From NCBI RefSeq assembly GCF_004348425.1, contig NZ_SMKK01000038.1, forward strand, positions 1 through 47,626: a stretch of 47,626 nt of DNA, in the 5' to 3' direction. Source of the DNA: Actinomadura sp. 7K507. GTDB taxonomy: Bacteria; Actinomycetota; Actinomycetes; Streptosporangiales; Streptosporangiaceae. This document shows positions 13,605-22,325 of the stretch, one piece after another. The stretch's first letter is position 1. Every line of letters begins with the position of its first letter. A program made the translations under genes and the position numbers. The notes below the pieces were generated by a model. The model ran no database searches, was not told the DNA's origin, and saw nothing but the letters and a program-made list of their open reading frames with translations.

Positions 13605-15467
13605 ATGGTCGCACGCGAGGTGCCCCGTCGACGGATGCTGGCCGCGGGAGCGGGCGGAGTGCTCGCGGCGGCCCTGCCCGCCCGGCCGGCCGCCGCACAG
13701 CAGGCCGGACCGAACATCCTGTGGCTGGTAAGCGAGGACAACAACCCCTTCATCGGCGCCTACGGGGACCCGCTGGCACGCACCCCCGCCCTCGATCGCC
13801 TCGCCCGCGAGGGAGTGCGGTACGACAACTCCTTCTCCAGCGCGCCGGTCTGCGCCCCGTCCCGGTTCGCGATCCTCACCGGCGTCCCACCGGAGAGCTG
13901 CGGTCCCGCCGAGCACATGCGGGCCGAGGGCAAGATCCCCTCGTTCCTGCGGGGGTTCCCCGAGTACCTGCGCGAGGCGGGCTACTTCTGCACCAACAAC
14001 AGCAAGACCGACTACAACGCACCGTTCGATCCGGCGCAGGTGTGGGACCAGTCCGGCATCTTCGCGCACTGGCGGTGGCGGCCGAAGGGCAGGCCCTTCT
14101 TCTCGGTGTTCAACTACATGACCACGCACGAGAACGCACTGTTCTACGCGGGCCCGGGTAAGACCCGCCCCGAGGACGTCCGGGTACCGGCCTACCTGCC
14201 GGACACTCCGCACATCCGCACCGACAGAGCCCGTTACTACGACCTCATGGCGAGGATGGACACCGAAGTCGCCGCGCGCCTGGCGGAACTGGAACGGGAC
14301 GGGCTCGCCGAGGACACGATCGTCTTCTACTACTCCGACAACGGCGGCGTGCTGCCGCGCAGCAAGCGCTACTGCTACGACAGCGGCCTGCGCACCGCCC
14401 TGATCGTCCGCTTCCCCCGAAGATGGGCACACCTGGCGCCCGCGGCGCCCGGGTCGGTCATCGATTCGCCCGTGACCTCTCTGGACCTGGCACCGACAGT
14501 GCTATCGCTGGCCGGCCTGAAAGTACCGGACCACATGTCCGGCGCCCCTTTGACCGGGCGGCGCCGGCCGGCACCGGCGTTCGGCGTCCGCAACCGCATG
14601 GACGAGCGGTACGACATGGTGCGCACCGTCCGGGACGAGCGCTACCGCTACATCCGCAACTACAGCCCGCACCGCCCGTACGGTCAGCACCTGGCGTACG
14701 CCTGGCAGCAGAAGGGCTACCAGGACTGGGAGAAGGCGCACGTCGACGGCACTCTGACCGAGATCCAGGACCGGTTCTGGCGGACCAAGCCCGCAGAAGA
14801 GCTCTATGACCTGCGCTCCGATCCCGATGAGGTGCACGACCTGACGGGCGACCCCGGCCACCGCGCCGTCCTGGAGCGCTTGCGGACGGCCCTGGACGAC
14901 CACATCCTCCAGGTCAACGACAACGGCTTCATCCCGGAGGGCTCGCCGCTGGAAGGCTACGACCAGAGCCGCGCACCAGGCGCCTATCCCCTGCGCCGTG
15001 TTCTTCGCCTGGCCGCCGTCGCCATCCAGCGCGATCCCGCCCGGATCGCCCTGCTCACCCGCGACCTGGACGACGGCAACGAGGTGATCCGCTACTGGGC
15101 CGCCTCCGGCCTGCTCATGCTCGAGAGCGGCGCGGGCCCGGCCGTGGGAAGGCTGGCCGACCGGCTGGAGGCCGAACCGTCCGTGCGGGTGCGCATCGTG
15201 CTGGCGGAGGCACTGGCCCGCTTGGGGCGCACCGACCCCGCAGTGCCCTTCCTGGCCGACACCTTGCGCGACCACCGCGACCCGAGAGTGCGGCTGCAGG
15301 CCGTCAACGCTCTGACCTACATCGGCAAGGCCGCCGCGCCCGCCCTGCCCGCGATCTCCCGCTCGACGCTGTCGAGCGATGAGTACGTGCGCAACGCCGC
15401 GCGCTATCTGTGGCTCGTACTGACAGGCATCTATCGTCCCGGTACACCGGTCTATCTGCCCTTCTAG
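13605..15467 (+). CDS. exported sulfatase with C-terminal HEAT-like repeats
   Basis: 620 residues. A twin-arginine-like leader (PRRRMLAAGAGG, then ending near AAAQQ) precedes the sulfatase domain: ILWLVSEDNN (metal Asp45), formylglycine motif CAPSR with Cys83, and FYYSDNGGVLPRSKR (second metal site). The family hydrolyses sulfate or phosphonate esters after the cysteine becomes formylglycine. From about residue 465 the chain carries paired helices (RIALLTRDLDDGNEVIRYWA, VGRLADRLEAEPSVRVRIVL, AVPFLADTLRDHRDPRVRLQ) of HEAT/PBS-lyase type, unusual as a sulfatase tail and likely a substrate- or partner-binding scaffold. The activating enzyme is encoded next door, 90 bp downstream. Confidence 0.93.
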   Translation: MVAREVPRRRMLAAGAGGVLAAALPARPAAAQQAGPNILWLVSEDNNPFIGAYGDPLARTPALDRLAREGVRYDNSFSSAPVCAPSRFAILTGVPPESCGPAEHMRAEGKIPSFLRGFPEYLREAGYFCTNNSKTDYNAPFDPAQVWDQSGIFAHWRWRPKGRPFFSVFNYMTTHENALFYAGPGKTRPEDVRVPAYLPDTPHIRTDRARYYDLMARMDTEVAARLAELERDGLAEDTIVFYYSDNGGVLPRSKRYCYDSGLRTALIVRFPRRWAHLAPAAPGSVIDSPVTSLDLAPTVLSLAGLKVPDHMSGAPLTGRRRPAPAFGVRNRMDERYDMVRTVRDERYRYIRNYSPHRPYGQHLAYAWQQKGYQDWEKAHVDGTLTEIQDRFWRTKPAEELYDLRSDPDEVHDLTGDPGHRAVLERLRTALDDHILQVNDNGFIPEGSPLEGYDQSRAPGAYPLRRVLRLAAVAIQRDPARIALLTRDLDDGNEVIRYWAASGLLMLESGAGPAVGRLADRLEAEPSVRVRIVLAEALARLGRTDPAVPFLADTLRDHRDPRVRLQAVNALTYIGKAAAPALPAISRSTLSSDEYVRNAARYLWLVLTGIYRPGTPVYLPF

Positions 15468-15557
15468 GCCTTCCCGGCCAGAACAGAGGCAGCCGCGGAG
15501 GCACTTCTCGCGGCCATTCGGCCTCGTCCCCGTCCGATCGAGATGTAGGGGTGGAGC

Positions 15558-16484
15558 ATGAGTCATTCCAGCGGCCGGGCTTGCTGTGCCGCGGCACGGG
15601 ACGCGAACGGGACGCCGCCGGTGGCGCCCTCGCCGGTCCCTCCGTCCAGGCGCGACCGCGGCCCGGGACCCCGGCCGCCCGGCACCAAAGGCATGATCCG
15701 CCTGCCCGGCGGCACGTTCCGGATGGGCAACGAGGACGAGACGGCCAACCCCGGGGACGGTGAGGGCCCGGTCCGCGAGGTCGCCGTCGGCCCTTTCCTG
15801 ATCGACGCGCACGCGGTGACCACCGCGCGGTTCGCCGCGTTCGTCAAGGCCACCGGGTACGTCACCGAGGCCGAACGGTTCGGCTGGTCCTACGTCTTCG
15901 CCGGTGCCCTGCCGCCGCAGATCGCGCGAGCCAGCCCTGCCCCCGCCGGGACTCCATGGTGGAGGGCCGTCGAAGGCGCCTGCTGGCGTGCACCCGAAGG
16001 TCCCGGCAGCACGGTCGACGGCAGGCGGCGGCACCCGGTGGTCCACGTCTCGTGGAACGACGCCGCCGCCTACGCCGGCTGGGCGGGGCGCAGGCTCCCC
16101 ACCGAAGCGGAATGGGAGTACGCGGCACGCGGAGGCCTGGATCAGGCCCGCTACCCGTGGGGCGATGACCTGACACCACGTGGCCACTGGCGGTGCAACA
16201 TCTGGCAGGGCGAGTTCCCCCGATACGACACCGCCGAGGACGGGCACGCCGGAACGGCTCCCGTCGACGCCTACCGGCCCAACGCCTTCGGCCTCTACAA
16301 CACCGTCGGCAACGTCTGGGAATGGGCACAGGACCGGTGGTCCGAAGGACAGTCCCGAGTGATGCGCGGCGGCTCGTACCTCTGCCACGACTCGTACTGC
16401 AACCGCTACCGCGTCGCGGCCCGCACCTCCAACACCCCCGACTCCTCCACCGGCAACATCGGTTTCCGCTGCGCCGCCGGCTGA
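15558..16484 (+). CDS. formylglycine-generating enzyme (sulfatase-modifying factor)
   Basis: 308 residues of the FGE-sulfatase (SUMF1) fold. Landmarks in order: IRLPGGTFRMGN, FLIDAHAVTTARFAAFVKAT, HPVVHVSWNDAAAYAGWAG, RLPTEAEWEYAARGG, YPWGDDL, NTVGNVWEWAQD and GFRCAAG. The copper-binding cysteine pair is in SYLCHDSYCNRYR (about Cys276 and Cys281), the five-residue spacing of aerobic FGEs. It oxidises the CxPSR cysteine of sulfatases in the cytoplasm before folding, which fits the adjacent sulfatase being exported folded through the Tat route. The first ~45 residues are a proline-rich extension; a later start is possible. Confidence 0.95.
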   Translation: MSHSSGRACCAAARDANGTPPVAPSPVPPSRRDRGPGPRPPGTKGMIRLPGGTFRMGNEDETANPGDGEGPVREVAVGPFLIDAHAVTTARFAAFVKATGYVTEAERFGWSYVFAGALPPQIARASPAPAGTPWWRAVEGACWRAPEGPGSTVDGRRRHPVVHVSWNDAAAYAGWAGRRLPTEAEWEYAARGGLDQARYPWGDDLTPRGHWRCNIWQGEFPRYDTAEDGHAGTAPVDAYRPNAFGLYNTVGNVWEWAQDRWSEGQSRVMRGGSYLCHDSYCNRYRVAARTSNTPDSSTGNIGFRCAAG

Positions 16485-16546
16485 AGGCACCATGGCGCCT
16501 GAGCAAGCATGGACCTGGACGGCCCGCACCGGCGGCGGACGCGGAA

Positions 16547-16573
16547 CCCCGCACGCGGTTGCCGCGTGCGGGG
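16547..16573. terminator. bidirectional terminator
   Basis: CCCCGCACGCGG (16547-16558) pairs perfectly with CCGCGTGCGGGG (16562-16573) around a 3-nt loop, between the convergent FGE and permease genes. Confidence 0.85.
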
Positions 16574-16587
16574 CGGGGCGAACGGTG

Positions 16588-18135
16588 TCAGGTCACCAGG
16601 TCGGCCATCGCTTCGGCGTTCCTGTTGCGCCGCAGCGCGCCTACCACGGCCCCGGCGGCGAGGACGATGAACGGCAGCGCCACCAGGAGCCAGCCGAGCA
16701 TGGACAGGCCCCACGACTGGGTCGCGGGGTCGACGCCCTCGGCCGCGGTCCCGGCCAGCAGGCCGAAGCGGGACACGAGGAGGTACATCCCGAGCACGAG
16801 GCCGACGATGGCGACGATGGGCGCGACCAGGGTGCTCCACACGCGGCGGGCGCCGGCGTCGGGCTGCCGGCGGAAGTATGCGATCACGGCGACGGACACG
16901 AGGACCTCCACCAGCACGATCGCCAGTACCGCCAGGGCGCTGAACCAGGAGAACATGTGCAGCACCGGGTCACGGTCGGTGAGCCGGAACGCCACAATGA
17001 CGATCAGCGAGGTCGCCGCGACGGCGGCGGTGCCGAACACCGGTGCGCCGCGCCGGTTGACGCGGCCGAGTACGGCGGGCAGCACGCCGCCGCGCGCCAT
17101 CGAGAAGAAGTAGCGCGCCGCGCTGTTCTGGAAGGCGAGCAGTCCGGCGAAGAGGCTGGACAGGACGAGCCAGCTCATCACCGTCGCCAGCCAGCCGCCG
17201 ACGTACTCGGTGGCGACGCCGAAGATGACCGCGGCGGGGTCGGCGAGCGGGGTTCCGTCCACGGCCGAGATCTCGGCGACGCGGTCGCGGACCGCGCCGC
17301 TGCCGAGGCCGCTGACCACCGCCCACGAGGTAAACGCGAACAGGACCGCGATCAGGGAGACGGCGATGTAGGTCGCGATGGGGACGTTGCGCTTGGGGTC
17401 CTTGGTCTCCTCGCCGTAGATGGCGGTCGCCTCGAAGCCGATGTAGGAGGCGAAGGCGAAGGTGAGCGCGATGCCCGCCGAGCCGGCGAAGCCGCCCTCG
17501 AAGACGCTGCCGGGTGAGAACGAGGCGCCGAGCGACATGCCGTCCGGGCCGCCGCCGTGGAGCAGGACCGCCACGGCCACGATCGCGAGCGACAGCACTT
17601 CGAGCAGCATGAGCAGGCCCAGCACCTTGGCTCCGACGTCCACGCTGAGCGCGGACATGGCCAGCACCAGGGCCCAGGCGATCAGGGCCCACACCCACCA
17701 CGCCAGGTCGATGCCCAGTTCGGCGTTCATCTGGCCCGCCATGACGGCGCCGAAGAACCCGTAGACCGCGAGCTGGATCGTCAGGTAGGCGAGCAGGGAG
17801 ACGAAGGAGGAGGCCACGCCCGGGACGATGCCGAGCCCTCGTCCGACGTAGGCGAAGAACGCCCCGGTGTTGGTCACCTGTTGGCTCATCGCGGAGTACC
17901 CGACGCTGAAGACGAGCAGGATGAGGCCCACGACGAGGTAGGCGCCGGGCACCCCGGCGCCGTTGCCGAGGACGATGGCGATGGGAACCGCCCCGGTCAT
18001 GCCTACGAGGGGGGCGGCCGCGGCGACGACGAAGAAGACGATGCCCGCGATTCCGAGCTTGTTCCTTGCGAGGCGGCTTCCGTCTCCGTCGATCGGGCCG
18101 GCGTCCCGCAGGCCCGTTCCGCTCTGCTCGCTCAT
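16588..18135 (-). CDS. APC-family amino acid/amine permease
   Basis: About 515 residues with twelve or more hydrophobic helices. After a hydrophilic start comes NKLGIAGIVFFVVAAAAPL and then the conserved APC pattern: GAFFAYVGRGLG, FEATAIYGEETKDPKRNVP (helix 6-7 loop) and YFFSMARGGVLPAVLGRVN. It imports a cationic or neutral amine/amino acid by proton symport. ATG 18135 is used; GTG 18144 has the better-placed AGGA. It is divergent from a glutamine-amidotransferase gene, and its promoter carries operator A1, placing it in the palindrome regulon as the probable uptake system. Confidence 0.93.
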   Translation of the reverse strand: MSEQSGTGLRDAGPIDGDGSRLARNKLGIAGIVFFVVAAAAPLVGMTGAVPIAIVLGNGAGVPGAYLVVGLILLVFSVGYSAMSQQVTNTGAFFAYVGRGLGIVPGVASSFVSLLAYLTIQLAVYGFFGAVMAGQMNAELGIDLAWWVWALIAWALVLAMSALSVDVGAKVLGLLMLLEVLSLAIVAVAVLLHGGGPDGMSLGASFSPGSVFEGGFAGSAGIALTFAFASYIGFEATAIYGEETKDPKRNVPIATYIAVSLIAVLFAFTSWAVVSGLGSGAVRDRVAEISAVDGTPLADPAAVIFGVATEYVGGWLATVMSWLVLSSLFAGLLAFQNSAARYFFSMARGGVLPAVLGRVNRRGAPVFGTAAVAATSLIVIVAFRLTDRDPVLHMFSWFSALAVLAIVLVEVLVSVAVIAYFRRQPDAGARRVWSTLVAPIVAIVGLVLGMYLLVSRFGLLAGTAAEGVDPATQSWGLSMLGWLLVALPFIVLAAGAVVGALRRNRNAEAMADLVT

Positions 18136-18186
18136 ACCCCTCACAGTCCTTTCGATCGGCCGCGCACGGCGTATGCGTGACGGGGA

Positions 18187-18204
18187 TCATACGGGGCCAA
18201 ACGA
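18187..18204. promoter_or_regulatory. operator A1 (18-bp palindrome)
   Basis: TCATACGGGGCCAAACGA, 14 of 18 matches to the window's consensus. On the minus strand a -10-like TATGAT overlaps its end (TTTCCA about 17 bp upstream is a weak -35), directing the permease. Confidence 0.7.
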
Positions 18205-18239
18205 CTTTTGGAAATACCTCGCCCGCTCGCGATCGGATA

Positions 18240-18257
18240 TTGTTTGGGAGCAAATGA
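18240..18257. promoter_or_regulatory. operator A2 (18-bp palindrome)
   Basis: TTGTTTGGGAGCAAATGA, overlapping a TATTGT -10-like box at 18238-18243 and 25 bp before the amidotransferase ATG. Confidence 0.75.
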
Positions 18258-18282
18258 ACGACGGCGGTGGATGGAGGGTCGC

Positions 18283-18987
18283 ATGCGTGCGCTGGTGATC
18301 GAGCACGACGCGTTCTCCCCGATCGGGCCGGTCGGGGAGAGCCTGCTCCAGCATGGGTTCGACGTCACCGAGATGGTCGTCGTGCCGCCCGAGCGTCATC
18401 AGGACCCCGGCGTGCAGATCACCTTCCCCGAGCCGTCCGAGTGGGACCTCGTCGTGACGATGGGCGCGCCGTGGTCGGTGGACGACGAGGCGGCGATCGG
18501 CAGCTGGATCTCCGGGGAGCTGGCCATGCTGCGCAAGGCGCAGGCTATCGGCGTGCCCGTTCTCGGGATCTGTTTCGGAGGCCAGGCCCTGGCGACGGCA
18601 CTCGGCGGCAGGGTCGAGCGCGCACCGCGTCCCGAGATCGGATGGGTCGGCATCGAGACGGAGGAGCCCTCGCTGGTCGGGCCGGGACCGTGGTTCCAGT
18701 ACCACTTCGACCGCTGGATCACGCCGCCCGGCGGCGTCGAGATCGCCCGGAACGATGTGGCCCCGCAGGCGTTCCGGATCGGGCGGAGCCTGGGCGTCCA
18801 GTTCCATCCCGAGCTCACCGTGCGCGAACTGGAGTCGTGGCTCGCGAACGGCGGCGAGAAGGACATGCGGCGGCTGGGGCTCGACCCCGAATCGGTGCTC
18901 GGCCAGACCCGGGCGCTGGCCCCCGCCGCCGAGCGCCGCGCCCATCGCCTCATGGACGCCTTCCTACGCCACGCCCGCCTCCAGTGA
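18283..18987 (+). CDS. class I glutamine amidotransferase-fold protein
   Basis: 234 residues with the class I amidotransferase triad: nucleophile in LGICFGGQALA (Cys97), then FQYHFDRW, and FHPELT (His/Glu). Members hydrolyse gamma-glutamyl amides, either as amidotransferase subunits or as stand-alone gamma-glutamyl hydrolases (PuuD-like use in polyamine and aniline pathways). No synthase partner is adjacent, so hydrolysis is more likely. The divergent permease and shared operator region suggest it handles a gamma-glutamylated form of the imported amine. Its 3' end overlaps by 24 bp the 3' end of the convergent C26 hydrolase gene. Confidence 0.88.
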   Translation: MRALVIEHDAFSPIGPVGESLLQHGFDVTEMVVVPPERHQDPGVQITFPEPSEWDLVVTMGAPWSVDDEAAIGSWISGELAMLRKAQAIGVPVLGICFGGQALATALGGRVERAPRPEIGWVGIETEEPSLVGPGPWFQYHFDRWITPPGGVEIARNDVAPQAFRIGRSLGVQFHPELTVRELESWLANGGEKDMRRLGLDPESVLGQTRALAPAAERRAHRLMDAFLRHARLQ

Positions 18988-19689
18988 GCGGGACTCCGCA
19001 CCGCCGGACGCCCGCACGAGGGCGCCGAAGAGGCCCTGCTGGGCCGGGTCACGGGCCGCCGTGTCCTCCGGATGCCATTGGACGCCGAGGAACCATCCCG
19101 CCGCGCCCGGCAGTTCCATCGCCTCGATGGTGCCGTCGGCCGCCCGCGCGGTGACGACCAGCCCGGCACCGGAAGCTTCGATTCCTTGGTGGTGGTAGCA
19201 GGAGACGGCCGGCTCCCGGTCGTCGATCGTATTGTGCAGCAGCGAACCGTCCTCGACGGTGACCCGGTGCACGACGTGGCGGTGGTCGGGCTCCACGTGC
19301 TGGTGCAGCGTCCCGCCCGCCACGACGTTGACGACCTGGAGGCCCCGGCAGATCGCCAGCATCGGCAGCCCGGCGGCGAGGGCGTGCCGCGCGACGGCCA
19401 GATCGAAGGCGTCCTGCTCCTCGTCCACGTCGTACAGGGTCTCGTGCTCGCCTGCCGCGCCGTAGTGGCGCGGGTGCAGGTCGCCGCCGCCCGGCAGCAG
19501 GACGCCGTCGCAGCGGGCCAGGCGTCCGGCGACGTGCCTCGGATCGGCCGGGTGCATGACGAACGGCTCGCCGCCGCCGCGCCAGACCGCCTCGACCAGC
19601 GCACGCGCGGCGACCTCGGCGGCGTGGCGCAGCGCCGAAGCACTCGCGGAGAAACGCGCCGGGACGGCGATCAGCGGGCGTGCCGTCAC
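18964..19689 (-). CDS. gamma-glutamyl hydrolase, peptidase C26 family (PuuD-like)
   Basis: 241 residues of the gamma-glutamyl-gamma-aminobutyrate hydrolase type. LLPGGGDLHPRHYG is the family's glutamate-binding loop, MLAICRGLQVVN carries the nucleophile Cys114, and GVQWHPED the His/Glu pair. Its GTG overlaps the aldehyde dehydrogenase TGA (GTGA). In the Puu pathway the order is gamma-glutamylation, oxidation to the acid, then this hydrolase; the neighbouring aldehyde dehydrogenase and the distant GS-like gene fit that scheme. Transcribed from operator B1 as last gene of a three-gene operon. Confidence 0.92.
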   Translation of the reverse strand: MTARPLIAVPARFSASASALRHAAEVAARALVEAVWRGGGEPFVMHPADPRHVAGRLARCDGVLLPGGGDLHPRHYGAAGEHETLYDVDEEQDAFDLAVARHALAAGLPMLAICRGLQVVNVVAGGTLHQHVEPDHRHVVHRVTVEDGSLLHNTIDDREPAVSCYHHQGIEASGAGLVVTARAADGTIEAMELPGAAGWFLGVQWHPEDTAARDPAQQGLFGALVRASGGAESRSLEAGVA

Positions 19690-21173
19690 AGCGCGATCCA
19701 GGTGGTCTTGAGGTCGAGGTACTTGTCCAAAGCGTGCAGGGACTTGTCACGGCCGTTGCCGGACTGCCCGACGCCCCCGAACGGGACGCTCATATCGCCT
19801 TCCTCGTAGCAGTTGACCCAGACGGTGCCCGCCCGGAGCGCACGGGAGACGCGGTGCGCGGTCGTCAGGTCGGAGGTCCAGAGCGCGGCGGCCAGGCCGT
19901 AGTCGGTGTCGTTGGCCAGGCGCACGGCCTCGTCGGTGTCGTCGAACTCCAGCACGGCCAGCACCGGGCCGAAGATCTCCTCCCGGGCGATTCTCATGCC
20001 GGGTTTCACCCGGTCGAAGACGGACGGGCGCAGGTAGTACCCGTTCCGGTCGACCGGTGTGCCCCCTGCGCGCAGGCGGGCGCCCTCGGCGCCGCCGACC
20101 TCGAGATACGACAGGACGCGGTCGCGCTGGCGGGCCGAGACCAGGGGGCCCATCTCGGTCGCGGGGTCCAGCGGGTCTCCGACCGTGAGGGACCGCGCGC
20201 GGGCGACGATCCGGTCGAGGACCCGGTCGGCGACGGAGCGGTGGACGAGCAGGCGGGACGGGGCCGTGCACATCTCGCCGGCGTTGAAGAAGATCCCCCA
20301 GGCGGCGGTGTCGGCGGCGGCGTCCAGGTCGGGGGCGTCCGGCAGGATGATGTTGGGCGACTTGCCGCCCAGCTCCAGCCAGACCCGCTTGAGGTTGGAG
20401 TCCGCCGCGTACCGAAGGAAGCGGCGGCCGACCCCGGTGGAGCCGGTGAAGGCGATGACGTCGACGCCGGGGTGCTCGCCCAGCGCCCGCCCGGCGATCT
20501 CACCGCGTCCGTTGACGACGTTGAGGACCCCGTCCGGCAGGCCCGCCTCGGTGGCCAGCGCCGCCAGGTGCAGGGCCGACAGCGGCGATTCCTCGGCCGG
20601 CTTGAGCACCACGGCGCAGCCCGCCGCGAGCGCGGGCGCGAGCTTCCAGGCGGCCATGGTGAGCGGGAAGTTCCACGGGACGACGGCGCCGACCACGCCC
20701 ACCGGCTCGCGGGTGACCAGGGCGAGGGAGCCCGCGCCGGTGCGGGGCGACTCGTCGATGAGCTTGTCGGCGGTCTCGGCGTACCAGCGCAGGCAGCCGA
20801 GCAGGGCGCGCAGTTCGATGCCGTCCGCCTCGCTGACCGGTTTGCCCATCTCCAGGGAGATCAGCAGGGCCAAGGTCAGGCGGTCACGCTCGACGAGGTC
20901 GGCCAGCCGCAGGAGAGCGGCCTTGCGGTCGGCGGGGGCGAGCCTTGGCCAGGGCCCGTCGTCGAACGCGTGCCGCGCCGCGGCCACCGCCCGGTCCACG
21001 TCCGCGGCTCCGGCCGCGGCCGCGTCGGCGATCGTGCGGCCGTCCCGTGGGGAGACGACCGGGAACGTCGCACCGTCGCGGCTCGGCACGAAGGCACCGC
21101 CGATGTGGTGCAGGGTTTGCGGTGCGAGCCGGGCCGCCCGCGCCCGCCACTCGTCGTACGAGACGTCGGTCAT
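19686..21173 (-). CDS. NAD(P)-dependent aldehyde dehydrogenase (PuuC/betaine-aldehyde type)
   Basis: 495 residues, full length. VVPWNFPLTMAAWKLAPAL, the glycine-rich FTGSTGVGRRFLR, glutamate in WLELGGKSPN, catalytic cysteine in FFNAGEMCTAPSRL, and the C-terminal PFGGVGQSGNGRDKSLHALD are all present. It oxidises an aldehyde to the acid. The position between a flavin oxidoreductase and a gamma-glutamyl hydrolase favours an amine-derived or gamma-glutamylated aldehyde. Ribosome site GGGAGGGAG. A triple 19-bp tandem repeat separates it from the preceding gene. Confidence 0.94.
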   Translation of the reverse strand: MTDVSYDEWRARAARLAPQTLHHIGGAFVPSRDGATFPVVSPRDGRTIADAAAAGAADVDRAVAAARHAFDDGPWPRLAPADRKAALLRLADLVERDRLTLALLISLEMGKPVSEADGIELRALLGCLRWYAETADKLIDESPRTGAGSLALVTREPVGVVGAVVPWNFPLTMAAWKLAPALAAGCAVVLKPAEESPLSALHLAALATEAGLPDGVLNVVNGRGEIAGRALGEHPGVDVIAFTGSTGVGRRFLRYAADSNLKRVWLELGGKSPNIILPDAPDLDAAADTAAWGIFFNAGEMCTAPSRLLVHRSVADRVLDRIVARARSLTVGDPLDPATEMGPLVSARQRDRVLSYLEVGGAEGARLRAGGTPVDRNGYYLRPSVFDRVKPGMRIAREEIFGPVLAVLEFDDTDEAVRLANDTDYGLAAALWTSDLTTAHRVSRALRAGTVWVNCYEEGDMSVPFGGVGQSGNGRDKSLHALDKYLDLKTTWIAL

Positions 21174-21186
21174 GGGCTCTCCCTCC

Positions 21187-21243
21187 GGGAATCGAGCAGG
21201 GTCATGGGAATCGAGCTGGGTCGTGGGAATCGAGCAGGGTCAT
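21187..21243 (-). repeat. three tandem 19-bp repeats over a stop codon
   Basis: GGGAATCGAGCAGGGTCAT (21187-21205) is followed head-to-tail by a two-mismatch copy (21206-21224) and an exact copy (21225-21243). The third copy includes the LLM gene's TGA at 21240-21242. Each unit holds an ATGA on the minus strand (second copy ACGA). Confidence 0.9.
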
Positions 21244-22178
21244 GAACTGAGAAGGGCGTCGGTGCGCTTGATGACGTCGCGGCAGAAGGCGCCGACGCCG
21301 TCCGGGTCGTCGATGAACTGCGAAGGCTTGATGCAGAAGGTGGTGAATCCTTGGGCGCGCTGTTCCGGGATGCTCTCCAGCGCGGGCGCGAGCGGGGCGC
21401 AGGAGTGGTCGTCGGGGAAGGTGGGACGGGTTCCGCCGATCATCTCCAGGCCGGCCGCGTCCCGGTCCGCGGCGGCCATCGCCGTCCGCAGGCGGGCGAG
21501 CTCCCCGGGGGACGGCCTGCCGAGGGGGTGGAAGCCGTGCCCGTACCGCACCAGGCGATCGAGGAGCCTGTCGTGCAGGCGCTGCCCTCCGAACCACATG
21601 CGCGGGCCGTCGGGCCGGTGGGCGCGCGGCTCGAAGTAGACGTCCTCGAAGCCGAAGTGGCGCCCCCGGTAGGAGACCGGGGACCCCCGCCACAGCAGGT
21701 TCCAGATTTCGAGTTGCTCGTCCAGGAGGGCGCCCCGCTTTTCGAACGGCACGCCTAGGGCGGCGTACTCGTCGCGGCTCCAGCTCACCGTCGGCTGCAC
21801 GACCAGGCGTCCTTCGGAGATCAGGTCGAGCGTTCCGAGGTCGCGTGCGAGCGCGAGCGGATGCCGGAGCGGGGCCAGGACCGCCGCGGCGGCGAGCCGC
21901 AGCCGGGAGGTGACCGAGGCGATCGCCGAGAGGAGCACCAGCGAGGACGGCCACGGCATGCGGGGATCCTGGTTGCCCGGCAGCGCGTACTCGCGCGGGT
22001 TCCCCATGATGCCGCCGGCGACGGCGTCCGGGCCGAGCACGACGTGCTCGCTGATCATGACCGCGTCGAAGCCCGCGTCCTCGGCCTCACGGGCCCAGCG
22101 GACCAGGACGGGCAGGTCCCGCCCGGCGGTCATCGTCCAGTTCTCGCTCAACACGAGCACGAAGCGCGGAGGCTGCAC
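21240..22178 (-). CDS. LLM-class flavin-dependent oxidoreductase (luciferase-like)
   Basis: About 312 residues of the F420/FMN luciferase-like monooxygenase fold: FVLVLSENWTM at the first strand, EDAGFDAVMISEHVVLG, RLRLAAAAVLAPLRHPLALA and RLVVQPTVSWSRDEYAALGV. In actinobacteria many use F420 or reduced flavin to oxidise or reduce small substrates. The longer frame from TTG 22220 would overlap the -10 box, so GTG 22178 (GAGGGG upstream) is the start. First gene of the operon with the aldehyde dehydrogenase and C26 hydrolase. A flavin reductase is not adjacent. Confidence 0.88.
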   Translation of the reverse strand: MQPPRFVLVLSENWTMTAGRDLPVLVRWAREAEDAGFDAVMISEHVVLGPDAVAGGIMGNPREYALPGNQDPRMPWPSSLVLLSAIASVTSRLRLAAAAVLAPLRHPLALARDLGTLDLISEGRLVVQPTVSWSRDEYAALGVPFEKRGALLDEQLEIWNLLWRGSPVSYRGRHFGFEDVYFEPRAHRPDGPRMWFGGQRLHDRLLDRLVRYGHGFHPLGRPSPGELARLRTAMAAADRDAAGLEMIGGTRPTFPDDHSCAPLAPALESIPEQRAQGFTTFCIKPSQFIDDPDGVGAFCRDVIKRTDALLSS

Positions 22179-22219
22179 TCCCCGTTCCCCTCTCACAGCC
22201 GGACTCTGGATGACACCCA

Positions 22220-22248
22220 AGAATGTTCGGGCTCAAACGAACTGTCAA
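22220..22248 (-). promoter_or_regulatory. LLM operon promoter with operator B1 in spacer
   Basis: On the minus strand TTGACA (22243-22248) and CATTCT (22220-22225) are separated by 17 bp. The spacer is filled by the palindrome ATGTTCGGGCTCAAACGA (22223-22240, plus strand), so a bound repressor would exclude polymerase. Nearly the same promoter is found upstream of the amidohydrolases. Confidence 0.85.
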
Positions 22249-22264
22249 GGAGACCTCCGCCGAG

Positions 22265-22310
22265 TTGACCCCGCGGGCCGCGCTCTTCTATTTTATTTGG
22301 GACCAAACGA
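22265..22310 (+). promoter_or_regulatory. aldehyde dehydrogenase operon promoter with operator B2
   Basis: TTGACC (22265-22270), 18 bp, TATTTT (22289-22294). Operator TTATTTGGGACCAAACGA at 22293-22310 overlaps the end of the -10 and the transcription start. The ATG follows 16 bp later with GGAGGTG. Confidence 0.82.
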
Positions 22311-22325
22311 ACTGGAGGTGCCGCT

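Noticed and set aside
14502..16529. Long minus-strand frame opposite sulfatase and FGE
   Set aside because: Low-complexity translation; both plus-strand genes are well supported by catalytic motifs.
18283..18987. Glutaminase subunit of a GMP- or carbamoyl-phosphate-type synthase
   Set aside because: No synthase partner gene lies nearby, and the context is amine catabolism; a stand-alone gamma-glutamyl hydrolase is more likely.
21187..21243. CRISPR or operator cluster at the LLM/ALDH junction
   Set aside because: The 19-bp units have no spacers, no dyad symmetry, and include a stop codon; a slippage-type duplication fits better.
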